NCBI RefSeq assembly: GCF_003751605.1
Contig: NZ_RJVJ01000001.1
Location: forward strand, 2,170,001-2,234,000
DNA from: Kitasatospora cineracea
Lineage (GTDB): Bacteria; Actinomycetota; Actinomycetes; Streptomycetales; Streptomycetaceae
Direction: 5' to 3'
Length of the DNA stretch: 64,000 bases
Shown here: in pieces, positions 23,251 to 32,087 of the stretch
How positions within the stretch are numbered: position 1 is the stretch's first letter
Layout of the letters: each line of letters begins with the position of its first letter
The notes under the pieces: model-generated
Seen by the model: only the letters and a program-made list of their open reading frames with translations
Database searches by the model: none
Told to the model about the DNA's origin: nothing
Position numbers and translations under genes: made by a program

Positions 23251-23996
23251 CTGGGAAGCGGCCGCTGGTGGCGGTGTTGACGGGTGCGGGCATCTCCACG
23301 GACTCGGGGATCCCCGACTACCGGGGACCGCAGGGGCTCTGGCAGCGGGACCCGGGCGCGCAGGACCTGGTGACGATCGGCCCGTACCTGGCGAGCGGCG
23401 AGGTGCGGCGCCGGTCCTGGCTGATGCGGCGGGACGCGGGCGCGATCGGCGCCGAGCCGAACGCCGGGCACCGGGCGCTGGTGGACCTGGAACGGGCCGG
23501 CGTCCCGATGCGGGTGCTGACGCAGAACGTGGACGGGCTGCACCAGGCGGCCGGGCTCCCGGCCCGCAAGGTGGTCGAACTGCACGGGACGGCCACCGAG
23601 GTGCAGTGCGTGCGCTGCCGGGTGACCGGCCCGATGGCGGCGGCGCTGGAACGGGTCGCCGCGGGCGAGGACGACCCGGCGTGCGAGCAGTGCGGCGGGG
23701 TGCTGCGGCCGCGCACCGTGATGTTCGGCGAGGCACTGGACGAGCGGGTGCTGCAGCAGGCGGACGCGATCGCCAGGAACTGCCAGGTGTTCCTGGCGAT
23801 CGGCAGCTCGCTGCAGGTGCACCCGGCGGCGCTGCTGCCGAGGATCGCGCTGGAGCACGACGCGCGGCTGATCGTGGTCAACGGCGAGCCCACGCCGTGG
23901 GACTGGGCCGCGCACGAGGTGATCCAGGTGCCGATCTCGCAGGCGCTGCCCGAGCTGGTGGCCCGGCTGGTGGACGGCGACCTGTCCGAGGTGTGA
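23247..23996 (+). CDS. Sirtuin, NAD+-dependent protein deacylase
   Basis: 249 residues. It removes acyl groups from lysines using NAD+, giving nicotinamide and O-acyl-ADP-ribose. Motifs: NAD binding GAGIS (13-17) and DYRGPQGLW, QNVDGLH (93-99), catalytic His113 in VELHG, and a zinc site with Cys121, 124, 146 and 149. GSSLQVHPAA and VVNGEPTPWD complete the fold. It is coupled to the membrane protein gene by a 4-bp ATGA overlap. Two ADP-ribosylglycohydrolase genes lie 1.3-3.4 kb downstream, which could handle ADP-ribose products; that link is inference. Confidence 0.93.
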   Translation: MTGKRPLVAVLTGAGISTDSGIPDYRGPQGLWQRDPGAQDLVTIGPYLASGEVRRRSWLMRRDAGAIGAEPNAGHRALVDLERAGVPMRVLTQNVDGLHQAAGLPARKVVELHGTATEVQCVRCRVTGPMAAALERVAAGEDDPACEQCGGVLRPRTVMFGEALDERVLQQADAIARNCQVFLAIGSSLQVHPAALLPRIALEHDARLIVVNGEPTPWDWAAHEVIQVPISQALPELVARLVDGDLSEV

Positions 23997-24069
23997 GCCG
24001 CGGGGGAGCGGGACGGGCACGGTGGGACGGCGACGTAGCATGACGGCCCGACGAGCAGGGAGGACCCCC

Positions 24070-25281
24070 ATGTCGATCGACGCCTTCGACCCGTGGTCGG
24101 CCGCGTTCGTGGCCCGCCCCTACCCGGCGTACGCCGCGCTGCGCGAGCAGGCGCCCGTCCACCACTACGCGCCGACCGGCCAGTGGCTGGTCTCCCGGTA
24201 CGCCGACGTCAACGCGCTGCTGCGGGACCGGCGGCTCGGCCGCACCTACACCCACCGGTTCACCCACGAGGAGTTCGGGCAGCCCGCGCCGAACCCCGCG
24301 CACGAGCCGTTCCACACCCTCAACGACCACGGCCTGCTCGACCTGGAGGGCCCCGACCACACCCGGATCCGCCGCCTGGTCGCCAAGGCGTTCACCCCGC
24401 GGATGGTCGAGTCGCTGCGCCCCACCGTCCGGCGGCTGGCCGGCGAACTCGTCGACGGCCTGCTCGCCGACGGCGGCGGCGACCTGATCGCCGAGGTCGC
24501 CGAACCGCTGCCGGTCGCGGTGATCGCCGAGATGCTGGGCGTCCCGGAGTCCGACCGGCACCTGCTGCGCCCCTGGTCCGCCGACATCACCGGCATGTTC
24601 GAACTCCACCCGAGCGAGCAGACCGCCCGCCGCGCCGTCACCGCCAGCCTCGAATTCTCGTCTTACCTGCGGGAGTTGATCCTCCGCCGGCGCGCCGACC
24701 CGGGCCCCGACCTGATCAGCGCGCTGGCCCTGGCCGCCGAGGACGGGCAGGTGCTCAGCGAGCAGGAGACGGTCTCCACCTGCGTCCTGCTGCTCAACGC
24801 CGGCCACGAGGCCACCGTCAACACCACCGGCAACGGCTGGCTCGCCCTGTTCCGCAACCCCGGCGAACTCGCCCGGCTGCGCGGCGCCGTGGACGAACTG
24901 CTGCCCACCGCCGTCGAGGAACTCATGCGGTACGACACCCCGCTGCAGATGTTCGAACGCTGGGTGCTGGACGACATCGAGGTGGCCGGCACCCGCATCC
25001 CGCGCGGCGCCGAGGTCGCCCTGCTGTTCGGCTCCGCCAACCACGACCCCGACCGCTTCACCGACCCCGAGCGGCTCGACCTCGGCCGCACCGACAACCC
25101 GCACCTCACCTTCGGCGCCGGAATCCACTTCTGCCTCGGCGCCCCGCTCGCCAGAATGGAACTCACCGAGTCCTACGGCGCACTGCTCCGCAAGGCCCCC
25201 GGGCTGACGCTGCGACGCGAACCCGACTGGCGCCCCGGCTACGTGATCCGCGGACTGGAGCAACTGCTGGTCGAGATCTGA
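24070..25281 (+). CDS. Cytochrome P450
   Basis: 403 residues, soluble bacterial class. The I-helix has LLLNAGHEATVN, the K-helix ExxR lies in EELMRYD, and the heme-binding loop is FGAGIHFCLG with Cys355 as thiolate ligand. The fold is complete from WSAAFVARPYPAYAALR to the C-terminal LEQLLVEI. It hydroxylates an unknown small molecule and needs ferredoxin and reductase, neither of which is encoded nearby. The ATG at 24070 follows AGGACCCCC; the frame upstream of it is not supported. Only 13 bp separate it from the next gene, so co-transcription is likely. Confidence 0.93.
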   Translation: MSIDAFDPWSAAFVARPYPAYAALREQAPVHHYAPTGQWLVSRYADVNALLRDRRLGRTYTHRFTHEEFGQPAPNPAHEPFHTLNDHGLLDLEGPDHTRIRRLVAKAFTPRMVESLRPTVRRLAGELVDGLLADGGGDLIAEVAEPLPVAVIAEMLGVPESDRHLLRPWSADITGMFELHPSEQTARRAVTASLEFSSYLRELILRRRADPGPDLISALALAAEDGQVLSEQETVSTCVLLLNAGHEATVNTTGNGWLALFRNPGELARLRGAVDELLPTAVEELMRYDTPLQMFERWVLDDIEVAGTRIPRGAEVALLFGSANHDPDRFTDPERLDLGRTDNPHLTFGAGIHFCLGAPLARMELTESYGALLRKAPGLTLRREPDWRPGYVIRGLEQLLVEI

Positions 25282-25294
25282 GGGGGAACACGCG

Positions 25295-26290
25295 ATGCGA
25301 CGGGCGACGGGCGCGATGCTGGGACTGGCGATCGGGGACGCGCTGGGCAAGCGCACCGAGTTCCTGAACCTCGACGAGATCGGGCTGCTCAGCCCCGACT
25401 GGCGGCGGCTCCCGCTCCCGAAGAAGGCCCAGGTCACCGACGACACCCAGATGACCCTGGCCCTCGCCCGCGCCCTGCGCGCCGCCCTCGCCGAGGGCCC
25501 GCTCGTCCCGCTGCGCCTCGAACTCCCGCTGCGCGAGGAGTTCGTGGACTGGTGGCGCTCCCCGGACAACGACCGCGCCCCCGGCATGACCTGCCTGCGC
25601 TCCTGCTCCCGGCTCTCCACCGGCGGCCCCTGGCAGGCCGCCAGCGACCTCGGCTCCAAGGGCTGCGGCGCGAACATGCGGGTCGCCCCGCTCGGCCTGG
25701 TCCGCGAACTGACGGACCGTCAGGTATCCGGCGCGTCCCAGCTGCAGTCCGGCCTCACCCACGGCCACCCCACCGCGCTGGCCGCCAGCGAACTCACCGC
25801 CTTCACCGTCCGCTGGCTCGCCCAGGGCGCCGACCCCGCCGAACTCCCCGCCCGGCTGCGCGCCCACGCCCGCGAACAGCGCACCCGCTACGACGGGTTC
25901 TGGCTCGGCGACCTCTCCGCCCGGGACCACTTCGGCTCCCCGGAGGAGTTCATCGCCCGCGGCTGGGACGAGTGCCTGCTCGCCCTCGACCGGCTCGACG
26001 CCGCACTGGCCGCCGCCGACCCCGAGGCCGACCCGTGCGAGCGCACCGGCGGGGGCTGGGTCGCCGAGGAGGCCTTCGCCGGCGCGCTGCTCTGCTTCCT
26101 GCTGTTCCCCGACGACCCGGTCGCCGCCGTCCGCCGCGCCGCCGTCTCCTCCGGCGACTCCGACTCGCTGGCCTGCCTGGCCGGAGCCTTCGCCGGCGCC
26201 CACTGCGGCGCGGACGCCTGGCCGGCCGACTGGACCGACCGGATCGAGTACCGCGAGGACCTGCTGTTCTTCGGCGCCCACTGGGACTGA
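25295..26290 (+). CDS. ADP-ribosylglycohydrolase family protein (first copy)
   Basis: 331 residues, DraG/ARH fold. Such enzymes remove ADP-ribose from proteins, nucleic acids or small molecules using two Mg ions. Metal-binding motifs are present: GLAIGDALG (10-18), VTDDTQM (47-53), and SGDSDSLACLAGAFAGAHCG near 287. GSKGCGANMRVAPLGL is also typical. ATG at 25295, 13 bp after the P450 gene. It is convergent with a second family member, with only 20 bp between the stop codons. The substrate is unknown. Confidence 0.88.
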   Translation: MRRATGAMLGLAIGDALGKRTEFLNLDEIGLLSPDWRRLPLPKKAQVTDDTQMTLALARALRAALAEGPLVPLRLELPLREEFVDWWRSPDNDRAPGMTCLRSCSRLSTGGPWQAASDLGSKGCGANMRVAPLGLVRELTDRQVSGASQLQSGLTHGHPTALAASELTAFTVRWLAQGADPAELPARLRAHAREQRTRYDGFWLGDLSARDHFGSPEEFIARGWDECLLALDRLDAALAAADPEADPCERTGGGWVAEEAFAGALLCFLLFPDDPVAAVRRAAVSSGDSDSLACLAGAFAGAHCGADAWPADWTDRIEYREDLLFFGAHWD

Positions 26291-26310
26291 ACCGCCGGAC
26301 GGACAGCCCG

Positions 26311-27438
26311 TCAGACGCCGGTGTCGCGCTGCCGGAACCGCGTCCGCCCGGACGGGTCGGCCGGGACGACAACGGCGGCGGGGGGAGCGGCGGGAGCGGG
26401 GGCAGCCGCGGCGACGGCCGCCTGCGGGTAGCGAGCGGCCAGGGCCGACCGGTCGCCGTGGGTGGCCGCGGTGACCAGGTCGTCGGCCACCTGCAGGACG
26501 ACGTCGCGGCCCTCCACCAGGGCGCACCAGTCGGCCGGCAGGCCGGACAGGCCGTGCAGGGCGCCGACCAGGTTGCCGCAGACCGCTCCGGTGGAGTCGC
26601 TGTCGCCGGAGTGGTTGACGGAGAGCACCAGGGCGGTGCGGGCGTCCGGGGCGGCCAGGGCCGCGTACACGGCGACGGCCAGGCACTCCTCGGCGATCCA
26701 GCCGAGGCCGACCCGCTCCACGCCCTCCGCGCTGCCGGGGCCCTCGTCGGCGATCCGGACGGCCCGGCGCAGCGCGTCGCCGGTCTCCTGCCCCAGGTAC
26801 TGCGCGTCGACCTGGGCCAGGACCGCGTCGAGCGCCGCGCGCAGCGGCGTCCCGGCGGCGACCCGGGCGACCAGGGCGGCGAACGCGCCCGCCGCGAGGT
26901 AGCCGGTGGGGTGGCCGTGGGTGAGCTGGGCGGCCACCGCGGCCTGCCGGAACGCCTCCTGCGGGCCCAGCCCGAACAGGCCGAACGGGGCCGAGCGCAT
27001 CACCGTCCCGCAGCCCTTGGAACCGGGGTTGACCGGGCCGTCCTGGCCGAACGGGGCGGCGGGCCGGTAGTCGGTGGCCACCCCGGTGGTGCAGGCGTTG
27101 CCGGGGGCCCGGGAGGCGTACAGGAAGTCCTGGGCGGCCAGCCAGCCGTCCGGGTCGCGGCCCGGCTCGGGCAGCCGCTGGGTGAGGAACCAGCGCCGGT
27201 ACGCGGCGTGCAGGTCCTCCGGGCGGCCGCCGCGCAGCAGGCCCTCCGCGGTGAACAGGGTCATCTGGGTGTCGTCGGTGACCTGCCCGCCGAGCCCGGC
27301 GTCCGCCAGGTCGGTCAGGCCGTCCGGCCCGAACCGGGCCCGGATCTGGTCCAGCCGCTGGAACTCGACCGGCCAGCCCAGCGCGTCGCCCAGCGCGCCG
27401 CCGAGCAGCGCGCCCCGTACCCGGTCCGTGAAGTCCAT
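26311..27438 (-). CDS. ADP-ribosylglycohydrolase family protein (second copy)
   Basis: 375 residues, same family as the convergent neighbour and recognisably related: GGALGDALGWPVEF, VTDDTQMTLF, GSKGCGTVMRSAPFG, THGHPTGYL, and SGDSDSTGAVCGNLVGALHG. The metal ligands appear intact. The last 40 residues are an Ala/Pro-rich tail (AAVAAAAPAPAAPPAA) absent from the first copy. It lies 34 bp downstream of the DUF2786 gene on the same strand, so they probably form an operon. Substrate unknown. Confidence 0.88.
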   Translation of the reverse strand: MDFTDRVRGALLGGALGDALGWPVEFQRLDQIRARFGPDGLTDLADAGLGGQVTDDTQMTLFTAEGLLRGGRPEDLHAAYRRWFLTQRLPEPGRDPDGWLAAQDFLYASRAPGNACTTGVATDYRPAAPFGQDGPVNPGSKGCGTVMRSAPFGLFGLGPQEAFRQAAVAAQLTHGHPTGYLAAGAFAALVARVAAGTPLRAALDAVLAQVDAQYLGQETGDALRRAVRIADEGPGSAEGVERVGLGWIAEECLAVAVYAALAAPDARTALVLSVNHSGDSDSTGAVCGNLVGALHGLSGLPADWCALVEGRDVVLQVADDLVTAATHGDRSALAARYPQAAVAAAAPAPAAPPAAVVVPADPSGRTRFRQRDTGV

Positions 27439-27472
27439 CGCTCTTCCCCCTCGGTCGGGTGCCGCCGGCCGG

Positions 27473-28777
27473 TCAGCGCGCGATGCGCCCCGAGCCGCGG
27501 TGCAGGGAGGCGCGGTCGGCGGCGGCCCGGCCCTCGACCCAGCCCTCGCCGTCGCTCACCCGCACGCGCTGCGACACCAGTTTGGGGAACATCTTGCCCA
27601 CCGCGTCGTCGACGGCCTCCGCCCGGGCCGCCAGTACCGGCAGCAGGCCCCCGGCCGGGACGGCCGGCAGCGGCCCGCCGTCCGGCCCGGCACCGTCCCC
27701 GGCACCGCTCCCGGCACCGTCCGGGCGGCCCGCCGCGGCCTCCTCGGTGGCCCGCTCGGTGGCCTCGGCCAGCCGCTCCCGGATCCGCGCCGCGTACGCC
27801 ACCAGGAAGGACTGCCGGAACGCCTTGGTGCGGGCCGCGCCGTCCTTGTGCTTGCGGCTGCCCGCCCGGTGCATCGCCGCCGTCGCCTGCACCAGCAGCG
27901 AGGTGTACAGCAGCTCCACCGCGTCCAGGTCGGCGTCGAAGCCGACCACCGTGCAGAACCCGAACTCCTTCGCCCACACCACCCGGCACCGGTTCGCCGC
28001 CGCCACCGCGTCCAGCAGCATCGTCTTCGGGCCCTCGTACGGGTTGTCCACGCCGATCCGCACCGCCGCCGGGTCGTCCGCCGACCGGCCGCCCCCCGCC
28101 GCCAGCAGCGCCTCGTCGATCGAGTGCCGGGCCATCAGCTCCTGCGCCTTCGCGGTCAGCGCCTCAGCCTCGTCCGGGAACCCGGTCGACTCGGCCTTCG
28201 CCAGCAGCGCCCGGATCCGGCCCAGCATCCGCGGCTCGCCCGACCGGGGCTCGCTCGCCCGCGGCGCGGACTGCCCGGGCACCGGGCCCACCGGCTGGAC
28301 CGGCGGCAGCAGCGCCCAGGCCCGCAGCAGCTCCAGCGCCGCCGTCGCCAGCGCGAACCGGTCCAGCCGGTGCCGGGCCGCGAACTCCGGCAGGAACGCC
28401 TCGTCCGACGGCCACCACGGCCGGGCGTCCAACTCCCGCACCTGCTCCCGCCAGCGCCGGTCCAGCGCCGCCGCCGGGTGCCGCCGGCCCTCCGCCGCGA
28501 TCAGGTCCACCGCCAGCGCGACCTGCACCGGGCCCAGCTCCCGCCGGGCCACCCGCACCAGGTCGGCGGGCTGCCAGCCGGCCGCCCAGCAGCGGCCCAC
28601 CGCCCGCTCGGCCACCCCCAGCAGCGCCCGGCTCACCCCCGGCCACCGGTCCGCGGAGGCCGCCAGCAGCGACGCCGCCCCGTCCACCACGTACTCCAGG
28701 CCCCCGGGCTGCGCACCCGCCACCCGGGCCACCGCCTCCGCCACCAGCTCGTCCACGGGCTGATCGGTGCTGGCCAC
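27473..28777 (-). CDS. DUF2786 domain protein
   Basis: 434 residues, soluble. The DUF2786 domain lies near residue 185 (RIRALLAKAESTGFPDEAEALTAKAQELMARHSID). A conserved region follows with VWAKEFGFCTVVGFDADLDAVELLYTSLLVQATAAM and RAGSRKHKDG. The N-terminal 180 residues are helical, and a Gly/Pro-rich linker lies near 345-370. The GTG at 28777 (VASTDQPVDELV) follows CAGGA; the frame is open 40 codons further but without support. DUF2786 proteins are common in actinobacteria and their phages; function unknown. The neighbouring ADP-ribosylglycohydrolase gene is 34 bp downstream. Confidence 0.75.
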   Translation of the reverse strand: MASTDQPVDELVAEAVARVAGAQPGGLEYVVDGAASLLAASADRWPGVSRALLGVAERAVGRCWAAGWQPADLVRVARRELGPVQVALAVDLIAAEGRRHPAAALDRRWREQVRELDARPWWPSDEAFLPEFAARHRLDRFALATAALELLRAWALLPPVQPVGPVPGQSAPRASEPRSGEPRMLGRIRALLAKAESTGFPDEAEALTAKAQELMARHSIDEALLAAGGGRSADDPAAVRIGVDNPYEGPKTMLLDAVAAANRCRVVWAKEFGFCTVVGFDADLDAVELLYTSLLVQATAAMHRAGSRKHKDGAARTKAFRQSFLVAYAARIRERLAEATERATEEAAAGRPDGAGSGAGDGAGPDGGPLPAVPAGGLLPVLAARAEAVDDAVGKMFPKLVSQRVRVSDGEGWVEGRAAADRASLHRGSGRIAR

Positions 28778-28886
28778 GGCGGTTCCTGCTTCCTGCGGGG
28801 GACGGGGGGACACGAGGGGAGGGGACGCCCTCCATGATGCCGGAGCGGGCCCGTCCGCCCGTCCGGCCCTCAGCCCGCGCCGCCGG

Positions 28887-30521
28887 TCACCGCTCAACGA
28901 CCTTGGCGAGGATCTCCGGCGCCCGCGCCAGCAGCCGTCCCGAGGCCAGCCGGACGCCCAGCAGGGCCGCGCCCGCCCCGTACAGCGCGCCCACCGGCAG
29001 CACCGGCCAGGCGGGGTGGTGGCCGAGCAGCAGGAAGCCGAGCAGGGCCCCGAAGGGCAGGCAGAGCAGCGCCACGCCGACCATCGAGCCGAACGCGTTG
29101 AGCATCACCGCGCCGTTCTGCCCGGGCGCCGCGTTGCGCATCGGGTTGCCGTCGGCGGGCAGCGCGTACGGCGCGTGCACGCTGAGCAGGCAGCCCAGGC
29201 CGATCGCGGTGCCGAGCACGGCCAGGGCCAGTCCGAGGGCGGGGGCCAGGCCGGTCCAGTCGCCGGTGAGGGCGGCCACCGGCGGCCCGAACAGCACCAG
29301 GACCGGCACGCCGTACGCCGCCACGGCCAGGGCCCGGCCGCGCAGTTCGTCCCGGGCGTCCCGCCGGGTGGCCAGGGTGGCGGCGATCATCCAGAACCCG
29401 GAGCCGTCCATGCCGAACAGGTTGCCGGACTGCAGGCCGAGCATCAGGCCGCCGATGGCGATCACGTACACCGAGCTCCAGCCCTGCACCACCGACAGCG
29501 CCGCGAACACCGCGGTCATCCCGATGCCGGTGAACACCGCGGCCTTCGCCCGCGGCTCCCGCCAGACGTACCGCAGCTGCCGCTGGGCGACGGTGCCGAC
29601 CCGGCCCGCGGGCAGCAGCCGCCACAGGCCCGCCGCCCGGGCCGCCGCGGCGGGCGAACTCTCCAGCAGCGTCGAGGAGTCGCCGCTCACCATCAGGTCC
29701 CGCAGACTGCGCAGCCACCAGCGCAGCAGCACCGCCAGCAGGGCCGCGGTCAGCAGCAGCTGCCCGGCCGCGACGGCGTACGCGCCCTCCCCGGCCGAGC
29801 GCACCGCGTCGATCGCCGCGACCGGCGGCAGCCACCGCACCACCGAGGCGTACGGGTGCAGCACCGACAGGTCGACGCCCGGGCCGGAGCCGTTCAGCGA
29901 GCTCTGCAGGGCGAGGTTGCCGCCCTGCGCCAGCACCGCGAACAGCAGGCCGCCGAAGACGGCGAAGTCCTTGCCGCGCCGACTGGACAGCATCCGGGCG
30001 TTGGCCGCCCCGATCGCCCGGATCAGCGCGACCAGCACCAGCAGGGTCAGCGGCACCGCGAGCACCGCCACCGCCGCCGAGGCCGCGCCCCGCCCGGCCG
30101 CGACCGCGGCGCCGGTCAGCAGCAGCAGGTTGATCAGCGGCCCCGGCCCGACCAGCCCGCCCAGCAGGCTGCCGCGCAGCAGCACGGCGGGCCGCAGCGG
30201 CAGCATGGTCAGCCGGGTCGGGTCGGCGCTCTCGTCGCTGGAGAAGAAGAACAGCGGCATCGCCGCCCAGCACCCGGTCAGCCCGGCGACCAGCACCGCG
30301 GCCGCGTCCGCCGCCCCCGTCCGGCCGTGCAGCACGGCCAGCCCGAGGGCCGCGGACAGGCCGAACAGCAGCCCGACCAGCAGCCCGATCAGGTACCCGG
30401 CGGCCAGCCCGGGGCTGCGCCGCAGCCCGTTGCGCAGCAGCCGGAGCTTCAGGGCGACGAGGGTGCGGACGACCGCCCGGTCGTCGGCGGTAGCGGTGGC
30501 GGGGGCGGTGGCGGGGGTCAA
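28887..30521 (-). CDS. ABC-2 type transporter permease
   Basis: 544 residues with about 12 hydrophobic segments in two halves. It contains FFFSSDESADPTRLTMLPLRP, a sequence typical of large ABC-2 permeases, and RQLRYVWREPRAKAA between the halves. The gene overlaps the ATPase: the stop TGA of the ATPase shares TTGA with the TTG start here (30521). Together they form an exporter of unknown substrate. A GTG about 13 codons inside is an alternative start. Confidence 0.8.
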   Translation of the reverse strand: MTPATAPATATADDRAVVRTLVALKLRLLRNGLRRSPGLAAGYLIGLLVGLLFGLSAALGLAVLHGRTGAADAAAVLVAGLTGCWAAMPLFFFSSDESADPTRLTMLPLRPAVLLRGSLLGGLVGPGPLINLLLLTGAAVAAGRGAASAAVAVLAVPLTLLVLVALIRAIGAANARMLSSRRGKDFAVFGGLLFAVLAQGGNLALQSSLNGSGPGVDLSVLHPYASVVRWLPPVAAIDAVRSAGEGAYAVAAGQLLLTAALLAVLLRWWLRSLRDLMVSGDSSTLLESSPAAAARAAGLWRLLPAGRVGTVAQRQLRYVWREPRAKAAVFTGIGMTAVFAALSVVQGWSSVYVIAIGGLMLGLQSGNLFGMDGSGFWMIAATLATRRDARDELRGRALAVAAYGVPVLVLFGPPVAALTGDWTGLAPALGLALAVLGTAIGLGCLLSVHAPYALPADGNPMRNAAPGQNGAVMLNAFGSMVGVALLCLPFGALLGFLLLGHHPAWPVLPVGALYGAGAALLGVRLASGRLLARAPEILAKVVER

Positions 30522-31297
30522 CGGTGGCCCCCGCCCAGCCAGTCGAGCGCCTGGCCGTCGTCCGCGCGGACGCCGACCAGCCCGAGGAACGCCTGGTGCA
30601 GCGAAGTCCCGCCGCGCACCCGGTCGATGGGCCCGGCGGCGACCACCTGCCCGGCGTTCACCACGGCGACCCAGTCGCACAGCGACTCGACCAGCTCCAT
30701 CACGTGGCTGGAGAACACCACCGTCGACCCGGAGGCCGCGTACCGGGTCAGCACGCCGCGGATGGTCTGCGCGGAGACCGGGTCGACGCCCTCGAACGGC
30801 TCGTCCAGGAACAGCACGTCCGGGTTGTGCAGCAGCGCGGCGGCCAGGCCGATCTTCTTGCGCATGCCGGTGGAGTAGTCGGCGACCAGCTTGTCGGCGG
30901 CGCCGGTCAGGTCGAGCACCGCCAGCAGCTCCTCGGCCCGCCGGTCGGTCTCCGCGCCGTCCAGGCCGCGCAACCGGCCGTTGAAGCGCAGCAGTTCGCG
31001 TCCGCTGAGCCGCTCGAACATCCGCAGCCCCTCGGGCAGGATGCCGATCCGGGCCTTCACCGCGACCGGGTCCTGCCAGACGTCCGCGCCGTGCACCAGC
31101 ACCGTCCCCCGGTCGGGCCGCAGCAGTCCGGTGGCCATCGACAGCGTGGTGGTCTTGCCGGCCCCGTTCGGGCCGACCAGGCCGATGAACGACCCGGCGG
31201 GCAGGTCGAGGCTGAGCCCGGCGACGGCGGTCTGCGCGCCGAAGCGCTTCCACAGGTCGCGGATCGAGACGGCGGGCGGCGGGGTGGTCGCCTCCAT
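30518..31297 (-). CDS. ABC transporter ATP-binding protein
   Basis: 259 residues, complete ATPase: Walker A GPNGAGKT (42-49), signature YSTGM (141-145), Walker B VLFLDEP (161-167) and the switch His in SSHVMEL. It powers the permease encoded downstream with a 4-bp overlap. The ATG at 31297 gives MEATTPPPAVSIRDLWKRFG. The open frame continues upstream but crosses the divergent promoter region. It is divergent from the DUF1707 gene. Confidence 0.92.
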   Translation of the reverse strand: MEATTPPPAVSIRDLWKRFGAQTAVAGLSLDLPAGSFIGLVGPNGAGKTTTLSMATGLLRPDRGTVLVHGADVWQDPVAVKARIGILPEGLRMFERLSGRELLRFNGRLRGLDGAETDRRAEELLAVLDLTGAADKLVADYSTGMRKKIGLAAALLHNPDVLFLDEPFEGVDPVSAQTIRGVLTRYAASGSTVVFSSHVMELVESLCDWVAVVNAGQVVAAGPIDRVRGGTSLHQAFLGLVGVRADDGQALDWLGGGHR

Positions 31298-31535
31298 GGC
31301 GGGTGGTCTCCTTGTCGACGGCGGTCCGGACGGATTCTTCCGACGGGTTCCTGCACGGGGGAGCGGTGGCCGAGGGCGTGCCTGACGTGACCCTATGATC
31401 ATTCCTTTACCCGGACATCCCCCGTTCGGCGGTACGCCACCCCTCCCCCGCCGGGACCGGCAACTACCCGGCCCCTCCGTTCGTCCTGCATCCTGGGAGC
31501 GCACACGCAGCAGGGGGGAACGGGAGGAGGCCGCG

Positions 31536-32087
31536 GTGGCAGGACAATGGGGACCGCCGGCGCCGTACGGGCAGCAGCCCTGGCAGCCGGCGCCGACGCC
31601 GCAGTCCGCGATGCGGGCCGCCAACTCCGACCGCGAGCGCACCATCGACGTGCTGAAGGCCGCCTTCGCCGAGGGCCGGCTGACCGCGGCCGAGTACGAG
31701 CACCGGATGTCCGCGACCCACCAGGCCGCCACCTACGGGCAGTTGGCCGCGCTGGTGGCCGACCTGCCGTCCGGGCCGATGGTGCAGCCGTTCGGCGCGC
31801 CCGTCCCGGTGGTGCCGCCGACCTTCATGCCGATGCCGGCCTTCCTGCCGCCGCCGCCCGCCCGCAACAACGGCCTCGCGGTGGCCTCCGCGACGCTCGG
31901 CTGCCTCACCGTGCTCACCCTCGGCGCCACCGGCCTGCCCGCCGTGGTCACCGGCCACCTGGCCCGGGCCAAGCTGCGCACCACCGGCGAGGACGGCGAC
32001 GGCCTGGCCGTGCTCGGCCTGGTGCTGGGCTGGCTCTCGGTGGCCGGCTGGCTGCTGTTCTTCCTGCTGGCCGTCGCGTCCGGCTGA
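31536..32087 (+). CDS. DUF1707-DUF4190 membrane protein
   Basis: 183 residues. A short Pro/Gln-rich N-terminus (about 1-25) precedes a DUF1707 domain (MRAANSDRERTIDVLKAAFAEGRL, AEYEHRMSA, YGQLAALVADLP). A Pro-rich linker (about 80-110) leads to a DUF4190-like pair of transmembrane helices with CLTVLTLGATGLPAVVTGHLA and LGLVLGWLSVAGWLLFFLL. GTG start at 31536 after GGGAGGAGG. A TATGAT -10-like box lies at 31394, without a clear -35. Function unknown; common in streptomycetes. Confidence 0.82.
   Translation: MAGQWGPPAPYGQQPWQPAPTPQSAMRAANSDRERTIDVLKAAFAEGRLTAAEYEHRMSATHQAATYGQLAALVADLPSGPMVQPFGAPVPVVPPTFMPMPAFLPPPPARNNGLAVASATLGCLTVLTLGATGLPAVVTGHLARAKLRTTGEDGDGLAVLGLVLGWLSVAGWLLFFLLAVASG

Noticed and set aside
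25552..30984. Open frame of more than 1800 codons on the plus strand
   Set aside because: It runs antisense to, or out of frame with, recognised genes, and its translation is low-complexity Arg/Pro. It is a GC-rich shadow.
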